Translations under genes and position numbers: made by a program
NCBI GenBank assembly: GCA_001510575.1
Contig: LNGK01000007.1
Span: forward strand, 248,001 to 312,000
From: Knoxdaviesia capensis
Taxonomy: Eukaryota; Ascomycota; Sordariomycetes; Microascales; Gondwanamycetaceae
Direction: 5' to 3'
DNA length: 64,000 bases
Shown here: positions 19,465-29,823 of the stretch, one piece after another
Numbering within the stretch: position 1 is the first letter of the stretch
Layout of the letters: each line of letters starts with the position of its first letter
Notes under the pieces: generated by a model
Told to the model about the DNA's origin: nothing
The model's database searches: none
What the model saw: only the letters and a program-made list of their open reading frames with translations

Positions 19465-22017
19465 TTAGGACGCCGCCGCAACAGCTGAAGCAGCAGCAGC
19501 CGCCGCTGCGCCGCCCTTGGACGCACGGCCGCCACGCGAGCCCGGGCCGCCCTTGGCGCCGGTGTTGCGCGCGCGAGGGGCCGCCGGCTTGGCCGCAGCA
19601 GCAGCAGCAGCGCCACCACGACCAGCACGGCCACCACGGCTTCCACGACCACGCTTGGGAGGGTCACTGTAAACAACACAAGACAGATAGTTAGCAAGGC
19701 TGAATCCAACAAAACAAAAAAGGGAATGGGACATCACATACGCAACAGCCGGAGTCTCCACCTCGGGAATCAACGGCCCGGAGTAGACAAAGAAGCCATC
19801 CCGGCTGGCCGCCGCCTGCTCTTCCCACAGCAGCTCCGAGTCGTCGACAAAGTCGTCCAGCTTGTCGTACTCATCCTCCTTGAACGTGCGCTTCTTGCGC
19901 GCCGGCTTGCCGTTGGCGGCCGCCGCACCGTCAACCCCGCTGGCCACACCACCCGCCAGCTCGGCGTTGCTGGCCTCGGCATCCGACACGTCCTCCGACA
20001 TCTCGTCGCCCGACTCGCGGCCCGACTCGCGGCCGGACTCGCGGCCCGATTCGCGGCCCGACCCGTTCTTCTCCAGCGAGGCCGCCGCGGCCGCAATACG
20101 GGCGCGGCGGTCCCGGTGGGCAGCCAGTCGGGGGTGAAGGGCATCCCAGCCGTACTGCTCTTCGGCGAGCCGCATAAAGTTAACATACTTGTTGGTCTCT
20201 CCGGGCTTCAGCGGAATCTCCAGGAAGATGGTCGGTGCCTGGAGCTCTTCACCAGGCCGGGCCTTGCCAAAGTCCAGAATCGACCGCTCGGGAACCGGCT
20301 CGTCCGCGCCGGCGTTGTCTCCCTTGGGAGATCCTGCAGGGGTGGCCGCAGCGGCCGCTGCCTTCTCCTTCTGTGCAGCTCGCTTGGCCGCCGCCGATGT
20401 GGGAGCCGTGCCGGTGGACGCCGCGTCGCGGGCAGGCTTGGGCTCAGGCTTCAGAGACGGCACGCCAAGCGAGGCCGAAGGCTGGGGGGTAGATGCCTTC
20501 TTGGTCTCAGAGCCAGACTTGACCGACGACGTGCCCTTAGCCGCCTGACCGGCAGCACGAACAGCCGCGGCCTTTGCGCCCGGTTTAGGGCCAGGCTTTG
20601 CGCGCTCCGGCTTCTCGGGCTTTTCGGGCTTCTCCGCCTTATCAAGCTTATCTGGCTTCTCAACCTTGTCGGCCTTGTCGGTCTTTTCAACTTTGTCAGC
20701 GACCTTATCAGCCTTTTCGGCCTTCTCGACCTTCTGCCACGCTGAACCGTTAACCTGGGGAGTAGAAGCTCTCGAGGCCTGCTTCGAGGAAGCCTTTGTG
20801 GCGGGAACAGCAGCGGGCATAGGAGGGGTGGAAACCGAAGCCGAGGTAGGAGGGATAGTTGCGTGAGCAGGAGCAGGAGACGGGCCGGAAGACGGGGCCG
20901 ACACAGGCGCCGATGTCGACATGGAGGAAGCCTGGGTGAGGCCCGACAGAGGGGGCGGGCGGGGGATGTGCGAGGGCGAGGGGGGAACCGAAGTTGTGCG
21001 AGACGTGGCACCAAGACCAGACTTGAAAGACTGGCTGGTCGGCTGGGGAGACATCATGGACGACTTGGGGGGAACCGGGTCGACGAGACTGGCGATGGAC
21101 GGCGAGGCGCTGGCGCGGTTGGGGATTTGAGCGGGGGCGCGAGGAGAGGTCATGGACGAGCCAGTTCCGTAGGTGTCGCGAGACATCATGGTTTCGCGAA
21201 CCGGGTCGTAATTGCCGCGGATAGGGTCGTAGATCTGACCGACAGAACGCACGGGCATCGAGGTTGACGGAGAATGGGGCGGGGGAGGAGGGTCGTCGTT
21301 GAGAATGCTGCGCATCGAGCCATCACGGCGAGGCATTTTGTTGGGCGGCTCGTGAGGGTTGAGAGAGGGCAACGGACTCGACATGTTCATCAGATCGGTG
21401 ATTTTGGTCTGGCGGGTGTCGGAGGGAGTGGCGGCCAGGGACGACGGGGTGTCGGCGGTAGCGGGGGTTTTGCGCTTCCGCGAGGTCGACGCGGTGGGGG
21501 TCGCCGAGAGGATCGAAGAGTTCATGTTGGGCGAGGTCTGGGTGGAATGAAGCGGAAGAGGTTGGCTGGCCTGAGCAGGGGGAGCAGGGGGAGCAAAGTG
21601 CAGGCGAGAGTTCGCGGCCGACGGAGGGGATTGCTGGATGGGATCGGGCGACTCCTTGGTCGGGACGGGCTCTTTAAACTTGCGCGGTCTCCGCTGTTGC
21701 TTCGGCTGGTCGACAGACTCGGGAGCGGCAGGCTTGGGCTTGGAAATGGCACCGGGCTTGCGGCCGGGCTTCTTCCGGGGCACGCCGGCGGCAGTTAGTT
21801 GAACGGGCCGACCTTCAGGGCCGACGGGGAAGCGGGTGGGAGTGGAATCCTCGCGAACAACGATTTCGTCGAGTTCCATCATGGAGGAGGGAACTGACGA
21901 TGAAATGCGCGGTCGTATGTTAAAGGGAGAGGCCGGATCGACTATAGGACCGTCCGGCGGAGAGGAAAGCCCGGGGGACGAGCTGAACGGATAGGAGGTC
22001 CGAGGGGGATAGACCAT
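19465..22017 (-). CDS. HPC2: HIR histone chaperone complex subunit Hpc2 (ubinuclein family)
   Basis: Scaffold of the HIR/HIRA complex, which deposits histone H3-H4 independently of replication and represses histone genes. Exons on the minus strand: 19742-22017 and 19465-19666. The intron has a GTATGT donor, a GCTAAC branch site and a TTTACAG acceptor; it joins PAVA to DPPKRGRGS (825 residues). The Hpc2-related domain is near the end: EYDKLDDFVDDSELLWEE then DGFFVYSGPLIPE. The rest is disordered, with an AT-hook-like KKPGRKPG near the N-terminus, a K/E/D-P repeat block (KADKVEKPDK type) in the middle, four GRES repeats before the domain and a final RGRG/Ala-rich tail. The start MVYPPRTSYP is preferred over an in-frame ATG 40 codons upstream because the intervening residues are a hydrophobic artefact of the CT-rich leader. 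Confidence 0.88.
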   Translation of the reverse strand: MVYPPRTSYPFSSSPGLSSPPDGPIVDPASPFNIRPRISSSVPSSMMELDEIVVREDSTPTRFPVGPEGRPVQLTAAGVPRKKPGRKPGAISKPKPAAPESVDQPKQQRRPRKFKEPVPTKESPDPIQQSPPSAANSRLHFAPPAPPAQASQPLPLHSTQTSPNMNSSILSATPTASTSRKRKTPATADTPSSLAATPSDTRQTKITDLMNMSSPLPSLNPHEPPNKMPRRDGSMRSILNDDPPPPPHSPSTSMPVRSVGQIYDPIRGNYDPVRETMMSRDTYGTGSSMTSPRAPAQIPNRASASPSIASLVDPVPPKSSMMSPQPTSQSFKSGLGATSRTTSVPPSPSHIPRPPPLSGLTQASSMSTSAPVSAPSSGPSPAPAHATIPPTSASVSTPPMPAAVPATKASSKQASRASTPQVNGSAWQKVEKAEKADKVADKVEKTDKADKVEKPDKLDKAEKPEKPEKPERAKPGPKPGAKAAAVRAAGQAAKGTSSVKSGSETKKASTPQPSASLGVPSLKPEPKPARDAASTGTAPTSAAAKRAAQKEKAAAAAATPAGSPKGDNAGADEPVPERSILDFGKARPGEELQAPTIFLEIPLKPGETNKYVNFMRLAEEQYGWDALHPRLAAHRDRRARIAAAAASLEKNGSGRESGRESGRESGRESGDEMSEDVSDAEASNAELAGGVASGVDGAAAANGKPARKKRTFKEDEYDKLDDFVDDSELLWEEQAAASRDGFFVYSGPLIPEVETPAVAYVMSHSLFCFVGFSLANYLSCVVYSDPPKRGRGSRGGRAGRGGAAAAAAAKPAAPRARNTGAKGGPGSRGGRASKGGAAAAAAASAVAAAS
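20011..20062 (-). repeat. 12-bp coding minisatellite (GRES x4) in HPC2
   Basis: Four near-identical 12-bp units encode Gly-Arg-Glu-Ser repeats. In-frame length change here would alter only the disordered linker. Confidence 0.85.
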
Positions 22018-25000
22018 TGATTGCGGAGAGAAGAGATTGAAGGAAGAAGAAAAGAAAAGAACAGCAGGAGAAGAGGGAGAAAAATAAAAAGGAGGTAAGG
22101 GCCAAGCCGAGGCGAGGAAATTATTTATTGGAGACACGAGGGCAAAACCTGGGATGAAGTGCGGCAGAGGGCAAATGGCGACAGAAGAACGAAGAAGATG
22201 GGAGGGGGAGACCGATGGAGGATAGTATTAGGAGAGCTAAATGAAGACACCGGCAGACAGACACGATACAGAACAGACAAGGCGCTATACGTGTAAGGGG
22301 AAGGGGAAAGAACGCAATGCAGAAGATAGTGGTGATAGTAGGGGGAGGGTGAATCAAGGGAACCACGTTAATGGACTCCACACATAGCCAGCATGCAGAG
22401 AGAAAGACGATAAAGGAGGCCGAGTGGAGTCAAAGAGAAGGACAAAGAAGGCAGTAGTGAATTAGGATAAGTAGAAGACTCCTCTAGGAAGAATGTTCAG
22501 GTGAGAGACTCAACCAGACATGCAGAGAAACGAAGCAGCGTGTTCTGGATCGACACAGATCGGATTTCAAGATTTGCTTGATATGGGCGTTTTAAGGGGG
22601 GGCGTGTGAAGATGGAAGATGCAGGGACACGAGATGGATGACTAAGGCAGAAGGCCGAGACGGACAAGAGAGACGGGGAAGGCTGGCCAATGAGAGGCGA
22701 GCCCAAGTTTGGAGACAGGTGCAGAAACGGAAAAGCCGGCCAATCAGGAAACGGCTGGACAAGAGACAAGTGGCCCCTCTTTTCTGGATTTTGGGTTGGA
22801 ATACCCCCGTCCGAAAAAGGCAAGAAGGCAAAAGAAAAAAAAAAGAATAAGAAAAAAACCCAGATGGCCCGTGCGGCCCGGCTTTTTTCTTTAATTCTTT
22901 AATTGATCTTTTTTCTTGTTTTTTCTCCTCAGGGTGGTCAGTCGTAAAATAGGCGTGTCGTAGCGAGGCGGGTTGCTGAGTCACGGGGGGGGTTTTATTG
23001 GCAACGCATTTAGACGCAGAAAAAGCTCGCGATGTTTTTGGTGTCGGAAATGAAGGTATCGCCAAACGGCACGAATTTCAGCAGCGAAACGGGCGGATTT
23101 TCACCAATCGAAACCACGGCGAGAAAGCGGGAATCCGGGGCAAGAAAGATTGGAAAAGAAATCGGGCGCGCGTGAAAAATCAAAATCTGCAGTTTTATCG
23201 ATGGATTTGATAGGCCGCCAATGAAATAATGATGGTTGACAGAAATGGGAAAATATTGTGGTGGTGGTGGTTGAGGGCAAAAGTGGTGATGGGAGGAAAA
23301 ACGAGGAGGGAGAGAGGAAGAAAAAAAATGGTGAAGGGTGACGAGGAGAGGAGAGAAAAAGAGGAGGAGAGAGGGAAAGGAGGATTTTTAGGAAACCACG
23401 AAAAAAAAAATAGGCGGGGGGGAATAAAGAGCCAAAAAAGGAGCACGGGGAAGGAGGAAAAAAAGTATCAGAAACAGGAAAAGGAAAGACAAAGGGCCAT
23501 AGGGGAAAAGGGAAGGAACGGAAATCGTTGGGGGGCAATCATGGGCAGGAGCAAAAGGAAAGAGCAAACGGAACGGAAAGGAAAGGCAAGAAGGCAAGGC
23601 AAGGCAAGGCAGAGGCAGTTACAGAAAATGGGGGAAAGACCAAAAGCATTCTTACACATGCTGATGACATTGGAGGGAAGGAGACAAAAAAGCCACGAAA
23701 AGGGAAAGGGCAGCACGGGCAGCCAGACAGACGGACAGACAGACAGGGCAAGAGCGGCTGTGGGCAGAAGGAGATACAAAGGTACAAGCGACAATTACGA
23801 AATGCGAGAGTAACATGAGACGGAGGCAGATATGACAATGCAATCCAGGTCACAGCACATGGACTGGGAAGAAGGGGGGAGGGGGGGAAGCGAGGGAATG
23901 GGGGAAGGAGCGAGCGAAGGAAGGGGAAAAAGGCAGGAAGCGGAATCCAGGTGGTGGTGGTGGTGGTGCATGAACGTTGCCGTACGTAACCAGAGCATAA
24001 CACAGGGAAAACAGCTTGCGGCGAAAGGGAAAGGGCGACATCACGGTATCCGGTACATTGATCATGTACAGTACTGTATATATGCATGTACGAAATCCCA
24101 GGTCCAGGTCCAGCCAGGCCCAGCACCGCACATGTTCCCGCTACGACAATGCTGATAATGTTTTACCGTAGGGTGTGGGTGGCACCTCAGCCAGCACCAG
24201 CAGCCAGCCAAAGGGGGGTTTCCATCAATAGGAGCTGTCTCTCTGCCCCAGTCACGCCCCAGTTCATTGGCGCGCAGCAGTGCTGCTGCAGCTGTTAAGC
24301 AGTTCCCAGTTAGGTGTGCTGTACCTAGTATATCGCAGATTACGGGGCTGGCCCTGGTCCGGAGAGGAGAAAAAAAAAAGAAAACAAAAGAAATGCGTGG
24401 GTGCCTGAGATATTAGGCATGTATGTCGTTTTTTTTGCTGGTGTTGTTCGGGAAGGGAAAGTTTTATATGGGATAATTGGGGGAAGGAAGGAGGGGGGGG
24501 GGGGGGGGGGGGGNNNNNGGGGCGAAAAAAAGAGGGGAGGGGTGTGTATAAGTCAGCCGAATCTTGGACAATCTGCAGTGAAAGTGTTCGTTTGGGGGCG
24601 TGTGTCAGGGTGTTGGCTTCAGGGGGTGTACGCACTGTTGATGTGCTCACTCATGCAGCCTAAAGCCGGCCAAAAAACGCCAACAGCACACCACACACCC
24701 CCCGATCCAACGAACAACAGCAGCCGGGGATTTATTTCTCGCTGCCCAGCACCGAAAACCAGCAACAAAACCCCACTCGGCGGCCTGTCTTTGCTGGTCC
24801 CCTCCAACCAGGGCGCTGTTCCCATTGGCTGGTGCACTGGCTGTTGGGGGCTTTTCTGTCTTTTGACTGCTGGAGAATGGCAGACTGAACGACCACCGAA
24901 ACGGCTTTGCTTGGAAGACATTTAGCAGCTCACTCAAACGGTAGCTGAGTCGCCGTCGTGTTTGCAGGAGTTCTGGGGGCCGATGTCCGGCGCTGCACCA

Positions 25001-26424
25001 AAGCGCATTCTAAAACAACGCGGCCGCTCTTTCCCTCTACGAACAGACTTGCTGAACGAACAGTACCTGACTCTGAGTCTATGATGGACTTTGTGTGATG
25101 TACTTTCTTGGCGTCAATCCGCTGAAGTGTACCTGGCACTCTGAATCGCTCTGCTGCCTACACGCCGTGCACAGGTGTATGCCCGATCTTCGGAGGATGC
25201 CGGCTCCGCCAAACCCTAAGCGGGGGTAAAACCCTCTCTCTTCGCCCAGGAGACCTCATGGGCCTGCGGAAGGTTCGCTGTGTGTGCTTCTGTTCGGAAG
25301 CCGCGATAATGTGTGAGGCCGCCACACTCCGTGCCTCGCGAAGGCCGCAGCCAGCTTGTCGCCTGCTCGGCGTCTCTGCGTCACCGGCTCTCCCCAGCCT
25401 CACCTGGCACAAGGCTACCGGCGCCACATTCACCCTACTGTACATGCAGACATACAGACATACACGCATACAGACAGCAGGCATCCGACCTATGTTGCCG
25501 ATAGGCAGAGAGTCACAAATGCAGGACTACCCAGAACCCCGTTGCCGGCGTCCTCCCAGGCAGGGCTCTTCAATTCGGCCTGTGGATGTGAATGTGTTCC
25601 TGAGGCCAGTTTCGTTTCCTGCTGAAACATGCCAGCCGCCACAAACCACCCACGCGCCACACACGCACCGCCACGCCACGGCGTTCCTTCCTTGATCAGA
25701 CAAACCAGGTGTTCCTTTTCCTTTGCTCCCACTGTTTGCTTGTTCCTTGCTTTCGGAGGATAAAAATGGACGGCGATTTTCGCATAAACGCAATGCGTAA
25801 ATCACATGTCTGCAGGATATTCCACTCGTGTGCCATGAGTCCGATTTTCGCTCGCTTAATAAGACACTTTTCTTCTTTCTTTTTCTTTCTTCTTTTGGTT
25901 GAGGCTTTCCTCTTCGGTAACTGTCCGTAGGCCTCTCTTCTGTCTCAGTCGATCTCTCCCGAAGACAAATAACAGCACATCAGCGCATTCGGCGCTAATG
26001 CAGGCTCTCTCGTCACTGACTTGCTGGCCATTTTGTTCAGCCCAGCGCCCTGGAATGCCGCCCGCCCCCCCATGGAAAAGAACCGAAAAGGAAAAAAAGG
26101 AACCATGTCCCCCGGACCGGCAGATTTGTCCACACACCGTGCATGAACCCCCAGACACTGTAGAGAGCGTACTGTGCACCAGAAGACGATCGAAATTGGG
26201 CGCGGGGGAGTAACACACCTGTGCTTGTGCTCGTCTATCTGCGACTGTTAACCTGCTTACAACTTCCTGCTCAGCTGAGGAGCTTGTTTACGGGTTGTGG
26301 TACAGCTGGGCTTCAGATGTTTGTCTGTCGAGGTACGGCGCAGACGGATCACAGGCGTGCTTGGTCTTGACGGCACCAGTCCCCACAACAGTGTTTTTGG
26401 TTAGCCCACACTGCACTAATCAGT
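22018..26424. other. Long divergent intergenic region between HPC2 and RPAP1
   Basis: No gene was recognised in 4.4 kb. From 22018 to about 23960 the plus strand is purine-rich (GGAGGAAAAAG, GGGGGGG, GAGAGAGG), so the HPC2 sense strand is CT-rich. Local tandem words include GGCAA repeats near 23586-23612 and GACAGACG/GACAGAC near 23729-23750. A perfect 12-bp palindrome, TACAGTACTGTA, lies at 24067-24078 beside TATATATGCATG, a possible HPC2 start region. A second poly-G gap is at 24493-24522. Reading frames from 24600-25800 are not supported by any motif. Confidence 0.5.
24493..24522. other. Small assembly gap (5 N) in a poly-G tract
   Basis: Twenty-one G bases run into N at 24514-24518, then GGGG. 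It has the same structure as the gap at 10187. Confidence 0.98.
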
Positions 26425-26458
26425 CTTATCGATAGGCGGTCTTATCGCTTATCGATAA
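26425..26458. promoter_or_regulatory. CTTATCGATA element cluster in the RPAP1 promoter
   Basis: CTTATCGATAG at 26425-26435, CTTATCGC at 26441-26448 and TTATCGATAA at 26449-26458, about 140-175 bp before the RPAP1 ATG. The 11-mer CTTATCGATAG recurs upstream of the AMMECR1 gene. Confidence 0.5.
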
Positions 26459-26598
26459 CAAACTCCAGAAGTTTCCCGCCTTTAGTAATTCCTGCACCTT
26501 CTGCTGACTCTTCGTCATTCTTCCTCCTCCTCTTCCTCCTTCACACTCGCACCACCACAACCTCAACGAACAACCACATTCGCCGCCACACACCCACA

Positions 26599-27879
26599 AT
26601 GGCCTCCTCATCCACCTTCATCGGCGAAATCAAGGAACGCACCCCGACAGGCCCGCCCAAGCCCTTCACCCCCGACACTTTTGGCCCGGCCCCCGCCACC
26701 GGCTTTCCCGCGCCGAAGCGCCGTGCCGCGCGCCCCGTCTCCGCGTTCAAGCAGGCCCGCCAAGCCACTTCCACCACACCCACCACGACCACCGCGAGCA
26801 GCAGCACCCCCGCAGCAGGCGCACCGGCCGCGAATGGCCGCCAGAAGACTGCAGGGGGCGGCCCGGTGACCGGCGTCGGCGCGCGGCCGGGCTCGCACGA
26901 CGACCGCGCTCGCATCGACGCCGAGAACCGCGCGCGGCTGGCCGCCATGACCCCCGACGAGATCCGCGAGGCCCAGCGCGAGCTGGCCCACGGCCTGCGG
27001 CCCGATCTGCTGCAGAAGCTGCTCCGCCGCGCCACGCTCGACCCGGAGCCCGGTTCCGCGGCGGCCGGGATGCCCGCGCCGCTGGCACCGCCGCGCATCA
27101 CCGTCGAAGACACCGCCACGCCCACGCCTGTGCCTGCCCCCACACGCCCACCGGCAGGCCCCCCCGCACACTCGCGCCCGCACCGCGCCCACGCCCTCGC
27201 CGACGTCGACCAGGACGCCGCGCCGGCCCACCCGCCCGCCGACCTGATGGCGGCGGCCGACCTGCCCGCGCGCGTGCACTTCCCGGCCCCGCCGCCCACC
27301 GCCGACCTCGACCCCGCCGCCCCGGACTTCCTCGAGGCGCTGCGCACCAAGTACTTCCCCAGCACGCCGGCCGACCCCGCCCAGCTGGCGTGGATGGCGC
27401 CGCTGCCGACCGCCGACAGCCCCGCCGACCGCGCGTCGCCGTACTATCCCGGCCAGGCCTCGCTCGCCGGCAACGCCCTGCGCTTTGACTTTGCCGGCCG
27501 GCTGCTGTCGCCGCGCCGCAGCCGCGCCGTGCCCGTCACCGCGGGGCTGCACCACCACGGCCAGGCGCCCGAGGCCGCCGGCTACACCGTCGCCGAGCTG
27601 GCGCTGCTGGCGCGGAGCGCCGTGGCCGCCCAGCGGTGCATTGCCTTCCGGACCCTCGGGCGCATTCTGTTCCGCCTGGGCCATGGCGAGTGGGGGCTGG
27701 TGCCGGACGGCGATATTGCCGTGGCGGTGTGGGCGGAGGTCAAGGAGGGCCGCGTGCTGGAGACGCTGGGCGAGGCCGCGGCCCAGCGTGAGGGGCACTT
27801 GAGTAGCTGGGCGTATGCGGTCGAGGCGTTGTGGTTGTTTGAGAAGGGCGGCTTCAAAGAGGCGTTCAAGGGCATATAA
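26599..27879 (+). CDS. RNA polymerase II-associated protein 1 (RPAP1/Rba50) homologue
   Basis: Assembly or nuclear-import factor for RNA polymerase II subunits. Single exon, 426 residues, ATG in CACAATGGC context. It opens with the short N-terminal RPAP1 motif region (GEIKERTP, then MTPDEIREAQRELAHGLRPDLLQKLLRRA around residues 115-145). The C-terminal RPAP1 domain follows (LRFDFAGRLLSP...YTVAELALLARSAVAAQRCIAFRTLGRIL). Between them is a Pro/Ala-rich linker. This is the short fungal (Rba50-like) form, not the long animal form with extra helical repeats. The C-terminus ends with an acidic-basic helix. The promoter carries the TTATCGATA cluster and a CT/CCTCC-rich leader. Confidence 0.9.
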   Translation: MASSSTFIGEIKERTPTGPPKPFTPDTFGPAPATGFPAPKRRAARPVSAFKQARQATSTTPTTTTASSSTPAAGAPAANGRQKTAGGGPVTGVGARPGSHDDRARIDAENRARLAAMTPDEIREAQRELAHGLRPDLLQKLLRRATLDPEPGSAAAGMPAPLAPPRITVEDTATPTPVPAPTRPPAGPPAHSRPHRAHALADVDQDAAPAHPPADLMAAADLPARVHFPAPPPTADLDPAAPDFLEALRTKYFPSTPADPAQLAWMAPLPTADSPADRASPYYPGQASLAGNALRFDFAGRLLSPRRSRAVPVTAGLHHHGQAPEAAGYTVAELALLARSAVAAQRCIAFRTLGRILFRLGHGEWGLVPDGDIAVAVWAEVKEGRVLETLGEAAAQREGHLSSWAYAVEALWLFEKGGFKEAFKGI

Positions 27880-28181
27880 TGGATGGGGGTGTGGTGTTGG
27901 ATGTACGATTGAAACCCCAAAAATCTGGCCGTCGCGGCTTGCTGGCATGCATACATGGCCACCGCTGGAAACAGGCTCCATAGCATAGATTGACGATATC
28001 ATGAAGAATTGAAGACACACGTCTCTTCTATGAAATGCTGCAGAGTTGTGCGACACCGGGGAAACTCTCCTATGTACAGGTGACAAGACTCACAAAACAA
28101 ACAAGCACAAATCCAAACGCAAACGCAAACGCAAACGCAAATGCAAATGCAACGCAAACACCCCGGACAGACCACACCGCA
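27880..28181. other. Convergent intergenic region with AAACGC hexamer repeat
   Basis: Short tail-to-tail spacer. An AAACGC/AAATGC hexamer array occupies about 28115-28157. Nothing else was identified. Confidence 0.75.
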
Positions 28182-29823
28182 CTATTCCGCAGCCGCAGCT
28201 TCCGCCGCCGCCGCCGCCGCCGCCGCCGCCCGGTCGGCAGCCGCCGTAGCCTCAGCCGCCTTCGCATCCGCCTCAACCTCGCGCTGCTTCGCCATCGTCA
28301 TCGGAATCCCGTCGTCCCCCAGAACCACGCGGATGCGCTCCAGCCACCGTACCGTGCCCTTGACCGGGTCCATCAGGCACCGGAAGTGCGTGTACTCGTT
28401 GGTGATCTCGTCCGACGCCACCCACCGCGTGACCTCCGCCTCGGAGAAGCTCTGTATCTTCGCGCTGCAAAGGGCTGTGCCGGTTTCTGTGGTGTCGCCA
28501 TTGGCCTTGGTGCTGGCGGATGCCGTGGTCGCAGCGTCAGCCTCGGCCTTCTTGAACGCATCCGGCGCCGTTGAAGTGCCGACCTCCACCACAGTCTCCG
28601 TGCCGGCCATGGTGCCCAGGTTGTCCCACGCCGTCTGCATGGTGTGCATGCGCTCGTACGAGTTCTCCAGCCACCGGTCGTTGTTCAACCCGCCCCGCGC
28701 CATACGGACCTTGGCCTTGGCTGTGGCGGCCGGGCTGGGCGCCTCTCCGGCAAACGCGGGGCAACACCCGGTGTCGTGGTTGGTCTGGACCATAAAGTCC
28801 GACGCCGCGCGGATCCGGCCGAACCTGACGTCCTTCTCCACCACCACAATGTTTGAGCCGTCACAGAAGGTGAGGTAGCACGGCGAGATGTGGCGCGTGG
28901 CCAGGTCCAGCGCAAGCCGCGACAGCGGGGTTTGGGGGAGTATGGTGGCTGCTTCGGCCGCTTGGCGGGTGAAGAGAGATTTCGGTGGCGGGACATCGGC
29001 GAGGGGACGGCGGTCGAGGAGGATGTCTCGGAGGATCGAGCTGATCGAGGGTCGGAAGCCCAGGAGCACCAGGGACTTGTGGAAGGCCAGTCGGAGGGGA
29101 TGGGCTTCGGAGGTCGGGCGATAGTTTAGAGCCATGGAGAGATTTTCCCTGTGTGGAAGCGAAGCATCGCCGGTTAGATCTTGCATCCTTCAGGTGGTAC
29201 ACTCAAAGGTTGCACAAGAGATCTTGTGGACGGAGGGGTTACACTTACTTGACACCTGTCAAACACCCGAGGAAACCAGCATAGGTGATGTTGCGCGCCA
29301 GCACCTTGTCGGGTGTGCTCGACTTGGAGTCGACATACTCAACGACAATCAGCACATCACGGAGACGGTGCATGGTCCAGTCGAGAGTGCGGAAATGCAT
29401 CAGGCGCGGCGTCGGATCCAGATCGACAGGCCCCGCGGCCGGCACCAGGCCTGTGTCTGGGGTCACTCTCGCCACGCCAGACGTGCAGGCCAGCAGCACA
29501 TCGAGCAGGACATTGAGGCCGACCAGCAGGAACATGGGCACACCGGTGATGGCACTGATCCCGCGGATCTCCTCGGTATCCTCAGCGCTATGGAGTCGGA
29601 AGAGCGCGAAGCGGGCCATGCCGCTCAGGGCGCGCCGTAGGATGGGCGACGGGACGAGGAAGAACAGGGCCTCGTCGAACAGGCTGGTGACCGAGCGGAG
29701 CGGCTCGGCGAAGTCGGTGGCGATTTGCGCATATCGTTTACGGGGCGGCACGGCAAGGTCGACGCGGTACACCGGCACCTTGTTGTATCCGGCCTCGTCG
29801 GAAGCCAAGGCGGGTGGATTCAT
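28182..29823 (-). CDS. Acid ceramidase / N-acylethanolamine acid amidase-like Ntn hydrolase
   Basis: Predicted to hydrolyse an amide-linked fatty acyl chain (ceramide or N-acylethanolamine type). Exons on the minus strand: 29249-29823 and 28182-29148, with a GTAAGT donor, CTAAC branch and CACAG acceptor. They join as LTGVK-ENLSMALNYRP; product 513 residues. The catalytic nucleophile is the Cys of LLACTSGVA (about residue 113), which in this family becomes the N-terminus after self-cleavage; Arg145 and Asp148 in FRTLDW match the RNxD pair of acid ceramidase. The segment before Cys113 corresponds to the alpha-subunit/propeptide. No clear signal peptide is seen at this start, unlike lysosomal animal enzymes, so location is open. 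The C-terminus is an Ala-rich helix ending AAEAAAAE, encoded by GCC/GCN repeats. Confidence 0.82.

Noticed and set aside
22592..23813. Overlapping long frames on both strands
   Set aside because: Produced by strong purine/pyrimidine strand bias; translations are low-complexity K/R/E/G or F/S/P runs.
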